Below are positions 14,617-21,665 of a stretch of 39,202 bases of DNA, one piece after another. A program made the position numbers and the translations under genes. The stretch's first letter is position 1; the number at the start of each line of letters is the position of its first letter. Origin of the DNA: Neorhizobium huautlense. GTDB taxonomy: Bacteria; Pseudomonadota; Alphaproteobacteria; Rhizobiales; Rhizobiaceae. The DNA lies in assembly GCF_030811685.1 (NCBI RefSeq), contig NZ_JAUSRF010000028.1, positions 1 to 39,202 of the forward strand. The letters run 5' to 3'. The notes under the pieces were generated by a model. The model saw only the letters and a list, made by a program, of their open reading frames with translations, ran no database searches and had not been told where the DNA came from.

Positions 14617-15581
14617 TGGCCCACACGTCAGAGAATTCTCGATCGGCAGAGATCGAACAGGAAATCGCCCAGGATCGCCAGCGTATCGAGGAGCGACTTG
14701 ACGCTATTCAACAGCGCATGTCTCCTGGTCAGCTAGTAGACGAAGCGCTAGCGTACGTGAAAACAAGCGGCGGCGGTGAATACGCCTCGAACTTCGGTGC
14801 TGCGGTTAAAAACAACCCAATTCCCCTTGCGCTTATGGGAGTTAGCCTCGCGTGGCTGATGGCAGGGCCGAAGACGGACGTCTCGTCCTATGCCGCGAGC
14901 TCCAGCGAGACCTACCCTTTGGCGATGACAAAGGGTGATCTTCGCCGGATTGGTCCTCCGGAAGCAGATGCAGGCGGGCGCTATAGCCACTTTACTGACG
15001 CAGCAGGAAGCCGGTTCAAAGCGCTCACTGACGAGACCGGGCGCCGTGCAGGCCACTTCGTGGATGCCAGCGGAAAAACCTTTCGTGGTTTTGCCGACGC
15101 ATCAGGGCGTCAGATCCACGACATTCGCGATGAAGCCGGCACTTTGTTCGACGAAGCGTCGGGGTGGGTATCGCATACTTGGGAAGCAATTTCGGATAAG
15201 GCTCACACGGCAACAAAGAACCTCTCGAGTGCCGGAAGCAACGCAGCTGATATGAGTTCGCAGCTCAACGATGCCGTGTTGAAACACTTCAAGGACCAGC
15301 CGCTTGTAGGAGGTGCCCTTGCATTCGCTCTGGGCGCCGCGATTGGTGCAGCGCTGCCCCACTCTCAGGTTGAGGACGAAGCTCTTGGAGAAACGTCCGA
15401 CAAGCTGAAAGACACCGTCTCAGCAGAAGCTGCAAAGGCGGTAGATAAGGCCGGCGAAGTTGTCTCAGGTGCCTACGCCAAAGCCGTTACTGTTGCGTCC
15501 GATGTTCATGACGCCGCACGGGATCGGGTCGCCGCGGAAACTAAGGCTGCAGACTCTTCCGAGAGGCCGCAAAAATTCTAA
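14616..15581 (+). CDS. DUF3618 membrane-associated stress protein with 11-residue repeats
   Basis: A 321-residue protein. The N-terminal DUF3618 domain reads SAEIEQEIAQDRQRIEERLD, then QRMSPGQLVDEALAYVK, and is followed by a short hydrophobic helix (PIPLALMGVSLAWLMAG). Residues about 125-179 hold five consecutive 11-residue units (HFTDAAGSRFK, ALTDETGRRAG, HFVDASGKTFR, GFADASGRQIH, DIRDEAGTLFD). A second hydrophobic segment (PLVGGALAFALGAAIGAALP) precedes an Ala/Asp/Lys-rich tail (LKDTVSAEAAKAVDKAGEVV). It is probably an inner-membrane protein with an extended amphipathic portion. Translation is coupled to the holin-type gene. The hairpin at 15582-15631 closes the operon. Confidence 0.85.
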   Translation: MAHTSENSRSAEIEQEIAQDRQRIEERLDAIQQRMSPGQLVDEALAYVKTSGGGEYASNFGAAVKNNPIPLALMGVSLAWLMAGPKTDVSSYAASSSETYPLAMTKGDLRRIGPPEADAGGRYSHFTDAAGSRFKALTDETGRRAGHFVDASGKTFRGFADASGRQIHDIRDEAGTLFDEASGWVSHTWEAISDKAHTATKNLSSAGSNAADMSSQLNDAVLKHFKDQPLVGGALAFALGAAIGAALPHSQVEDEALGETSDKLKDTVSAEAAKAVDKAGEVVSGAYAKAVTVASDVHDAARDRVAAETKAADSSERPQKF

Positions 15582-15631
15582 AGACCTACCGCTGTTTGCC
15601 CGTCATAATTGGCGGGCAAACATGCAGGTCT
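15582..15631 (+). terminator. Two-level hairpin after the DUF3618 gene
   Basis: Outer arms AGACCT (15582-15587)/AGGTCT (15626-15631) and inner arms GTTTGCCCG (15594-15602)/CGGGCAAAC (15613-15621) directly follow the stop codon. There is no T tract, so termination may be weak or the hairpin may protect the mRNA end. Confidence 0.6.
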
Positions 15632-15685
15632 TCCGCATTCGGACCAGCCAAATAGAGTTCCAACTACCCCATGCACAGGTTCAAA

Positions 15686-16036
15686 ATGAATGATGTTACC
15701 GATCGTAACTTCGAAATCGCTGCCGCGCGACTATCGGGCGAACCACTGAATTTGTTAGCAATAAGATACGGACTTCACATTAATTCAGTCAGCCGGATAG
15801 CTCAAGAAAATGCTATCTTGGTGACACGCCGAAATAATCGGCGAGTCCCCCAGGGCCTAACGGTTAGGGCTGCAGTCGCGTTAGAAGATGCTATCGGTAT
15901 TTGGCCAGCGGAAACAGACCGCAGGCAGATCGCCGATCGCTTTCCAGACATCTTGAGGTTCCCCGTCCGTCGGGCGGTTCTATCAGAGATAAAGGACTGG
16001 CTACGCGCTCCTGCAAAGACCAGCTCTGTCAGTTGA
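15686..16036 (+). CDS. Putative helix-turn-helix-like hypothetical protein
   Basis: The start at 15686 (AGGT about 8 bases upstream) is preferred over 15671, giving 116 residues. The first part (NFEIAAARLSGEPLNLLAIR, then YGLHINSVSRIAQENAIL) has the look of a helix-turn-helix as found in transposase- or RNA-polymerase-sigma-like proteins. The rest (GIWPAETDRRQIADRFPDIL, then PVRRAVLSEIKDWLR) is helical and basic. The family is not recognised. Its base composition is less GC-rich than its neighbours. No stress promoter is visible. Confidence 0.5.
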   Translation: MNDVTDRNFEIAAARLSGEPLNLLAIRYGLHINSVSRIAQENAILVTRRNNRRVPQGLTVRAAVALEDAIGIWPAETDRRQIADRFPDILRFPVRRAVLSEIKDWLRAPAKTSSVS

Positions 16037-16451
16037 CCTCGCGAAAAGCATCGTTTGCGCAATGTTCGGCACTTCGGCACTTCGGCACTTCGGCAACTCA
16101 ATACGGACGGAGTTCCGTAATAGGACCGTATGACGGCCGACGTTTCAGGTTGTTAAATTCACAAAGCGTGCGATGACATGCCAGCCGCGTGCTTCAGGTC
16201 GATGATTCGAACCTCATCGAGGAGAAGATCGCGTTTTCCAGTTGGAAGTGGCGCGCAACCTTGCCTAATGCTCCTCTCTTAATAGCCCATAACCTTGAGT
16301 TTGGCTCGGCTGAGCTGAACAAAGATAAGGAAGCTCCGCCGTGCATTTTAAGGACGCGAGCAATTTTCTCATGACGATCAAAACGGAATAGTCCTTGAGA
16401 GTTTGAGACACAGGCACATGTTGTATTTCTTACGGCTAATGGAGGATGCCA
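16037..16451. other. Gene-free stretch with a short tandem repeat
   Basis: I see no gene in these 415 bases. It contains the 8-base tandem repeat at 16065-16094 and an AT-richer segment toward 16440, which probably includes the promoter of the REC-Crp gene at 16452. I cannot define clear -35/-10 boxes. Confidence 0.5.
16065..16094. repeat. 8-bp tandem repeat, about 3.75 copies
   Basis: TTCGGC is followed by three exact copies of ACTTCGGC (16071-16078, 16079-16086, 16087-16094). It lies in a non-coding stretch, so copy-number change by slippage is possible. Confidence 0.9.
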
Positions 16452-17561
16452 ATGCAAACGCAACATTCCTGGCTGGGTCGTCGCATTCTGATCGTCGAGG
16501 ATGATTACCTTATTGCGTCACAGCTGGCGTCGAATTTCTTGGCAGAAGGTATCCTCGTTGCCGGTCCATCGGCAAACGTGAAAAGTGCGATGGCCGAAAT
16601 CGCACAGACGCCCATCGCTGGCGCCGTACTCGACATCAATCTCGGGGAAGAGCTTGTGTTTCCTGTTGCTGACGAGCTTGAGAAGCGAGCCATTCCTTTT
16701 GTTTTCTCAACAGGCTTTGAACGGAACATCATACCTGAGCGTCATGCCCGTAAGGTCGTATTGCAAAAACCGATCGCAGAACGATCGATCCTGTCGGCTC
16801 TTTCACAAGAGCGTCAGGCATCCTTGATCAATGACACAGACATATGTCGAAACAGCATTCTTTCACGTCTGCCTAAAGAGGCGCGCAGATCGATGCAGCC
16901 AAAGCTGCAAATGATAACGGTTCGGCAGGGGATGACCATCGAAGCCCCAAATCAAGTTGTGAGCCAAATCTATTTCCCGATTGACTGCGTCGTGTCGGTC
17001 ATCGCTGCTTCAAACGGGGGAAGTCGAATCGAAACCGGACTGATCGGCCGGGAGGGGCTCACTGGAGCGGGAATGCTGGTTGGAGATGACAAGACGATCT
17101 ATGAGCTTGTTGCCCAGATCGAAGGAGACGCGATTGTTCTGTCCGTGCAAGATTTTTTGTTTTTCCTGAACCACGTACCGGAGCTACGTTTGCTTGCTGC
17201 TCGTCACGCACGTGCCCTTGGTGTACAGGTGAGCCATACTGCATTAGCGAACGGGCGCTTCGAACTGAGCCAGCGCCTGGCACGGTGGCTGGCCATGGTA
17301 TACGATCGCGTTCCTGGCAAGGCGTTTGACCTCACGCATGACTATCTTTCAATCATGTTAGGGGTAAGGCGCTCTTCAGTGACCAATACCCTCCACGTTC
17401 TGGAGGGTGAGCATCTCATCAGGTCTACCAGAGGCAGCATCGAGGTGCGTGACTATCGTGGACTTGTTGCAGCAGCAGGTGAGGCTTATGGGCTGCCCGA
17501 GTCTGAGTATGATCGGTTGATGGCCTTGCCTCTGACAGACTCCATGAAATTTGTAAGCTGA
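16452..17561 (+). CDS. Response-regulator receiver fused to a Crp/Fnr-type regulator
   Basis: The start at 16452 is chosen because GGAGG stands 7 bases before it. The ATG at 16446 abuts that GGAGG. The 369-residue product has an N-terminal receiver domain (RILIVEDDYLIASQLASNFL), acidic pocket Asp17/Asp18, phosphoacceptor Asp61 in VLDINLG, and Lys106 in LQKP. From about residue 130 a Crp/Fnr-like beta-barrel follows (VVSQIYFPIDCVVSVIAAS, then IETGLIGREGLTG), followed by a winged helix (LTHDYLSIMLGVRRSSVTNT) and a C-terminal tail. No cyclic-nucleotide phosphate-binding motif is evident. The fusion would let a histidine kinase control DNA binding directly. It lies upstream of a PAS protein and near HWE kinases. 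No GGAAC promoter is present. Confidence 0.88.
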   Translation: MQTQHSWLGRRILIVEDDYLIASQLASNFLAEGILVAGPSANVKSAMAEIAQTPIAGAVLDINLGEELVFPVADELEKRAIPFVFSTGFERNIIPERHARKVVLQKPIAERSILSALSQERQASLINDTDICRNSILSRLPKEARRSMQPKLQMITVRQGMTIEAPNQVVSQIYFPIDCVVSVIAASNGGSRIETGLIGREGLTGAGMLVGDDKTIYELVAQIEGDAIVLSVQDFLFFLNHVPELRLLAARHARALGVQVSHTALANGRFELSQRLARWLAMVYDRVPGKAFDLTHDYLSIMLGVRRSSVTNTLHVLEGEHLIRSTRGSIEVRDYRGLVAAAGEAYGLPESEYDRLMALPLTDSMKFVS

Positions 17562-17733
17562 AAACGTCAGTCTGTGGGTAGGTGCCGCTTCTCAATGCTC
17601 AAGTGAAATGGTTCGTCCACGCAAGGTGAGCTCCAGATGCCTTGGGTGCGTTAGCGTACCGGCCGGGTTTCCGTCTTGAACATACTTCATCGATGCCTAA
17701 AATTCACATGTACGTTATTGCCATGGGAAGTCG

Positions 17734-18141
17734 ATGCAGCAGCCAAGTGCATTTCTCTTTGAGACCGACAATATTCATGAAGTGCCAGATGCCGGTTTTT
17801 TTACCTGGGACGTCCCAGACAACCTTCTCTACGCTGATGGCGCACTCGCGCGCCTGTTCGGGATCGACGAGGTTTTGGCAGAACAGGGCTTGCCGATCGA
17901 GGATTATCTGGCGCGCGTCCACCAAGACGACCTAGCTCGCTTGGCAAAGGCAATTCGTGACAGCATCGTGGAACACACTGCGCAACAAGAACACTATCGA
18001 GTCCTTAATGCGGCCGGCAGGTACGTGAATGTTTGTTCGTTTGGCAGAGGGTTCCGGGATCAAGACGGCGTGCCCGTACGGTATGTCGGAATCGTTGTAC
18101 CCGCCGAGCAGTCTGACGTCCACGCACGCGTCTCGCACTAG
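17734..18141 (+). CDS. Single PAS domain protein
   Basis: A 135-residue protein consisting of one PAS fold (PAS_3-like): GFFTWDVPDNLLYADGALAR, then LFGIDEVLAEQGLPIEDYLA, RVHQDDLARLAKAIRD and a beta-sheet end with HYRVLNAAGRYVNVCSFGRG. It lacks an output domain. It probably acts as a sensor or partner for a nearby kinase or for the REC-Crp protein (inference from context). The ribosome site GGGAAG is unusually close (3 bases) to the ATG. It is followed by an inverted repeat hairpin at 18227-18253. Confidence 0.75.
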   Translation: MQQPSAFLFETDNIHEVPDAGFFTWDVPDNLLYADGALARLFGIDEVLAEQGLPIEDYLARVHQDDLARLAKAIRDSIVEHTAQQEHYRVLNAAGRYVNVCSFGRGFRDQDGVPVRYVGIVVPAEQSDVHARVSH

Positions 18142-18226
18142 CTTGGGACGAGCGGCGACAAATCGGCCGTTGAAACTTCGAAAGACGTGTCGCTTTATCC
18201 GATGCAAAGGGCTTCGGCTACCGGTT

Positions 18227-18253
18227 GTCACAGTTCCGCCCACGAACTGTGAC
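18227..18253 (+). terminator. Perfect 10-bp inverted repeat
   Basis: GTCACAGTTC (18227-18236), 7-base loop, GAACTGTGAC (18244-18253). It is probably a hairpin ending the PAS-gene transcript, although no T tract follows. It could also be an operator for the promoter starting 19 bases downstream. Confidence 0.45.
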
Positions 18254-18271
18254 GTCATATGCTGGCGATCA

Positions 18272-18296
18272 GGAACAGGTCTGGCCTTGAAGAGTT
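18272..18296 (+). promoter_or_regulatory. RpoE2/EcfG-type promoter
   Basis: GGAAC (18272-18276), 17 bases, then GTT (18294-18296). It lies 87 bases upstream of the ATG at 18384. An upstream in-frame start at 18312 would shorten the leader to 15 bases. Confidence 0.6.
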
Positions 18297-18383
18297 AGCT
18301 CATCACGCGTAGTGAGTGGCGAGCCAGCGAAGCCAGTCAAACCACAACTGCGGCAGCCGGATTTTTGGACTGAAATTGACCCT

Positions 18384-18629
18384 ATGAGCCGTTACTACTT
18401 CCACCTTCGCCGAGATGATCAGATTGTTTCAGATGTTGAAGGCGATGAGTTTTCAGACAGCGAGGCTGCACGTGTAAGTGCCACAAATGCGGTGCGTGAA
18501 CTTGTTGCGGCGCGGATTAAGACCGGTCAAATTTTTTCCGACGAATACATGGATGTTTCTGACGAAGAGGGAAATGTCCTCTTTAGCATCTCGTTTCATG
18601 ACGTCGTCCAAGATCACTTGAAAAAATAA
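18384..18629 (+). CDS. DUF6894-like small protein
   Basis: Reads MSRYYFHLRRDDQIVSDVEG, then DEFSDSEAARVSATNAVREL. It ends with a beta strand NVLFSISFHDVV. The M-x-RYYFH-(L/I) opening with D-x-EG, the EAA helix and a final F-x-F-x-D strand match the small alphaproteobacterial DUF6894 family of unknown function. An ATG at 18312 would add 24 residues without family features, so 18384 is preferred despite a weak ribosome site. Promoter 18272-18296 suggests stress control. It is convergent with the Crp/Fnr gene, 4 bases from its stop. Confidence 0.8.
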   Translation: MSRYYFHLRRDDQIVSDVEGDEFSDSEAARVSATNAVRELVAARIKTGQIFSDEYMDVSDEEGNVLFSISFHDVVQDHLKK

Positions 18630-18633
18630 TCGC

Positions 18634-19347
18634 TCATATCTCTCCGATTAGCCGGCGATATTCCTCCTCAGGGTCACCGTAGGCCGCTCCTGCAAAATCC
18701 TCCAGACCTTTGCGGTCACGAATCGTGACCCTGCCACGCTCTGCAAAAACCAGTTTGAGTCCTTCGAGAATGTGGAAGGCATTGGTTACACTTGGACGGC
18801 GTACAGCAAGCATCAGCGACACAAAATCGTGGGTGATCATGATTTCATCACCGTCAAGACGGTCGTGGCACATGAGAAGCCAGCGCGCGAGGCGCTGATC
18901 GACCTGATAATTTGCGTTACATAATGCAGTAAAGGAAATTTGAGCGGCAAACGACTGGATGTATCTGGCAAGAAGATTGGAAAAAACCGGATTGGTCGGC
19001 AGGATGTCTGTCATAGCGCCGAGCTGCATAGTGTATGCTTGACCCGGGACCTGCATCAACACCTCATGGATACTTATCGTGCCACCCACGCCTGCCGATG
19101 TCGGACAGAAGCCTTCGCGACCGACCATGCCCGCTTCTGCTCTTTGACCGTCCTTGGCAGTCGTAACAACTGAACCGATGCCGCTGCATAGAAAATAGAC
19201 GCAATCGATCTTCTCGTTTGCACGCGTGATTACCGTGCCTTTGGGGAGATCAACCGGGTGCAACACCTCAGCGATATTCTGAAACTCATTTGCCGGTACC
19301 AGGGCAAGAAGACGGTTGCGTAGGCTTGGATGTTTCGTACCGTGCAT
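18634..19347 (-). CDS. Crp/Fnr-type transcription regulator
   Basis: From the ATG at 19347 the product is 237 residues. A TTG at 19389 would add 14. An N-terminal cNMP-binding-like barrel (DLPKGTVITRANEKIDCVYF, then GIGSVVTTAKDGQRAEAGMV) is followed by a long dimer helix (RYIQSFAAQISFTALCNAN). A winged helix follows (ITHDFVSLMLAVRRPSVTNA, FHILEGLKLVFAERGRVTI). It shares RLARWL, THD, S-x-ML-x-VRR-x-SVTN and LEG with the REC-Crp fusion at 16452, so the two are paralogues. Cys residues for an Fe-S cluster (Fnr type) are not arranged at the N-terminus. The effector is unknown. Confidence 0.85.
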   Translation of the reverse strand: MHGTKHPSLRNRLLALVPANEFQNIAEVLHPVDLPKGTVITRANEKIDCVYFLCSGIGSVVTTAKDGQRAEAGMVGREGFCPTSAGVGGTISIHEVLMQVPGQAYTMQLGAMTDILPTNPVFSNLLARYIQSFAAQISFTALCNANYQVDQRLARWLLMCHDRLDGDEIMITHDFVSLMLAVRRPSVTNAFHILEGLKLVFAERGRVTIRDRKGLEDFAGAAYGDPEEEYRRLIGEI

Positions 19348-19673
19348 GGCTCTCGATTGCGGGCGCGGGCGAACGCCCACAGCCGCCAAGCCCTAAGCTA
19401 TTTCAAACGGTTGGCGATTCTATAGCATCGCGTATTTCGGGAAGATTTTATGTACGCTGGCATACACTCCGCTTGCTTTGCTGGCACTTCCTCGGGCTGC
19501 GTCACTCCTCGCACGGAGAAATTTATGGTCCACATGCAAGTCGCACCTCGGAACTCGCTCCTTGATAGTCAAAGTTTTCGTCCGCACCCCTTATGCGCCA
19601 AGCGGCTCAGTTCCGCGTGAAAACTCGACACCCTTTCCTAAAGATTTGATGTTTAGACGGCGGCCCTCCCGGC
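19348..19673. other. Gene-free stretch
   Basis: I see no supported gene in these 326 bases. The promoter of the Crp/Fnr gene should lie in the left part, but no confident boxes were found. The single GGAAC on the plus strand (19550) lacks a TT at the right distance. Confidence 0.45.
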
Positions 19674-21197
19674 CTACAATGCCATGTCCCGACTAGGTAG
19701 CTTACCCTCGAGCGTAAAGCGGACGCCGTTCGGTAGAAACTCATGAACAGCAGTGCCACCGAAATATGGGGCGACCAGACGCTGAATGAGCTTCGAGCCA
19801 AATCCCGACGTTGTTGGGGGCATGACCGGAAATCCTGCACTCTCTTTCCACTCAAGGCAAAAGTCACCTGCATCCGATACAGTCCAAGCAATCTCGACAT
19901 TGCCAGTGTCGCCCTTCAAGGCACCATATTTTGCAGCGTTGGTGGCAAGCTCATGGATCGCCAGCGACAGACCAAGTGACTGTGCTGCGGACAGCGGATG
20001 CGAGGGGCCGGTAAACTTCAACCGTGGTGCACCCGGGTCATGTGGAGTGAGGGCATTTTCTATCACTTTAACGATATCGGCGGCAGAACCTTCCGCGGCT
20101 GATAGAATATCTTGCGCTTGGGCAAGCGCGCGGACACGCTTGGAGATTGAATTTCGCCCTTCCTCGAGGGTTGTCGCGTTCCTGAGTGTTTGCGACACGA
20201 TCGCCTCAACGATAGCCAGTGTATTCTTCATCCGATGCGCCGCTTCGGAGATAATGTGCGCGCGCCGTTCTTCCTCTGCCTTTTGTTCGGAAATGTCCTT
20301 GGTCACGACGCCGTAGCCGACGATAGCGTTATCGGCCCCCCTAATCGGGAACATCGTGTATAGGGCGGGAAACGTCTCGCCGGTTTTTATATTTCGAAGC
20401 CGAAGTTCACGGTCGCAGCTCTCGCCCGCTCTGATGACCGGTACGACCTCATCCCGAAACGCCTGACGATCCTCTTCGGCTATAAAAGGCTCCACTTTCG
20501 ATGGAATGGCCTCGTCCGGTGAAAGGCCGAGCATTGCGCGGGCCGCATCGTTGAGAAACACAACCTGTCCAGACTTGTCGGCCATTCCAATAAAATCAGA
20601 GGCCTGACGAACGAGACGCTCGAAATTTGCCTTCTCATTCTCGGCGCGCCTTGCCCGCGCAAGGAGACGCCGCTGCTCTGAAATCTGGCGACGCAGCTCG
20701 AGTTGAGCCATTGTTTGCCGGGCAAGGAACCGAAGCATCTTTATCTGCGCATCAGTGAACTCCCGTGGCCGGTAATCCAGGACACAGATCGTTCCGATTG
20801 GCAGTCCGTCTGCGGTTTTTAAGAGTGCCCCGGCATAAGCACGCAGATGCGGGGCTTCGGTCACGAGTGGGTTGCATTCGAGACGCGGGTCTTTCGTCGC
20901 GTCGGGGATTACCATCACGTCTTCTTCAAGCAAGGCGTGCGCGCATATAGCAGACTCAAGCGGCGTCGAGCGGACGCCAAGCCCGACTTCGGCCTTGAAG
21001 AATTGTCGGGTTGTATCGACGAGGTTCACAACGGCAATCGGTGCGCCGCAAATGTCTGAAGCGACTTGTGCAAGCTCGTCAAATTCTGCCTCTCGTGGAG
21101 TGTCCAGGACACCGTAGGCGTGAAGAGCTGTCGATCGCTCACTCTCAATCCAGGGCCTGGTCGGTTGTTGAAACTCGTCCACGCGCGCGACGCTCAT
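19674..21197 (-). CDS. GAF-PAS-HWE sensor histidine kinase
   Basis: The start at 21197 (MSVARVDEF) is chosen because the preceding 29 residues of the open frame show no domain. The 507-residue protein has an N-terminal GAF domain (about 35-165; GAPIAVVNLVDTTRQFFKAE, then PLESAICAHALLEEDVMVIP) and a PAS domain (about 190-305; DFIGMADKSGQVVFLNDAAR). The HWE kinase core has a His321 box (EAAHRMKNTLAIVEAIVSQT), HELATNAAKYGAL and the W-x-E of LEWKESAG. HWE kinases are alphaproteobacterial and often feed the PhyR general-stress pathway. The gene lies downstream of the response regulator at 21306-21665 on the same strand (109-base gap). Confidence 0.88.
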   Translation of the reverse strand: MSVARVDEFQQPTRPWIESERSTALHAYGVLDTPREAEFDELAQVASDICGAPIAVVNLVDTTRQFFKAEVGLGVRSTPLESAICAHALLEEDVMVIPDATKDPRLECNPLVTEAPHLRAYAGALLKTADGLPIGTICVLDYRPREFTDAQIKMLRFLARQTMAQLELRRQISEQRRLLARARRAENEKANFERLVRQASDFIGMADKSGQVVFLNDAARAMLGLSPDEAIPSKVEPFIAEEDRQAFRDEVVPVIRAGESCDRELRLRNIKTGETFPALYTMFPIRGADNAIVGYGVVTKDISEQKAEEERRAHIISEAAHRMKNTLAIVEAIVSQTLRNATTLEEGRNSISKRVRALAQAQDILSAAEGSAADIVKVIENALTPHDPGAPRLKFTGPSHPLSAAQSLGLSLAIHELATNAAKYGALKGDTGNVEIAWTVSDAGDFCLEWKESAGFPVMPPTTSGFGSKLIQRLVAPYFGGTAVHEFLPNGVRFTLEGKLPSRDMAL

Positions 21198-21305
21198 GCT
21201 TGATTTTCTCGAAATGGTTCTCAGATGAAGCTCAGCAGCATCTCTCGCCCGGATATATGTTTGGGAGGCGACAAGACACGCCACGGTACGATACCGTACA
21301 TTGCG

Positions 21306-21665
21306 CTATCCAACTCCGAGCTCTGCCAAGGTTTGCGCCACCGCTTCCTCGGAAACAGGTTTGGATAGAAAGCGCGCCTTGGCGGGGAGTGCACCCTGCG
21401 ATGGCGAATAGCGGCCTGAAATCACGGTGATCGCACAATCGGGGCGTATTTCTGCTACATGACGCGCCAGTTCGAGCCCATTCATGGAGCCCGGCATGTC
21501 GATGTCTGTAATCAAGGCATGGATTAGAGCATTTTGCTCCATGATCTCGAATGCTTCATCAGCATTGCCGGCCTCCAACACCTTGAAACCCTGGTCAGTC
21601 AGCGTATCGGCAAGATCCATTCGAATAAGTCCGTCGTCTTCGACCACAAGAATAGTAGCGTTCAT
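21306..21665 (-). CDS. Single-domain response regulator
   Basis: A 119-residue stand-alone receiver: ATILVVEDDGLIRMDLADTL with the acidic pair, phosphoacceptor in HALITDIDMPGSMNGLELAR, Ser/Thr in AITVISGRY and Lys in FLSKPVSEEAV. AAGGAG lies 7 bases before the ATG. The start codon overlaps the stop of the upstream kinase (TGATG), so both are translated from one mRNA. With no output domain it probably relays or drains phosphate between the two HWE kinases, as do related receivers in rhizobia (inference). Confidence 0.92.
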   Translation of the reverse strand: MNATILVVEDDGLIRMDLADTLTDQGFKVLEAGNADEAFEIMEQNALIHALITDIDMPGSMNGLELARHVAEIRPDCAITVISGRYSPSQGALPAKARFLSKPVSEEAVAQTLAELGVG

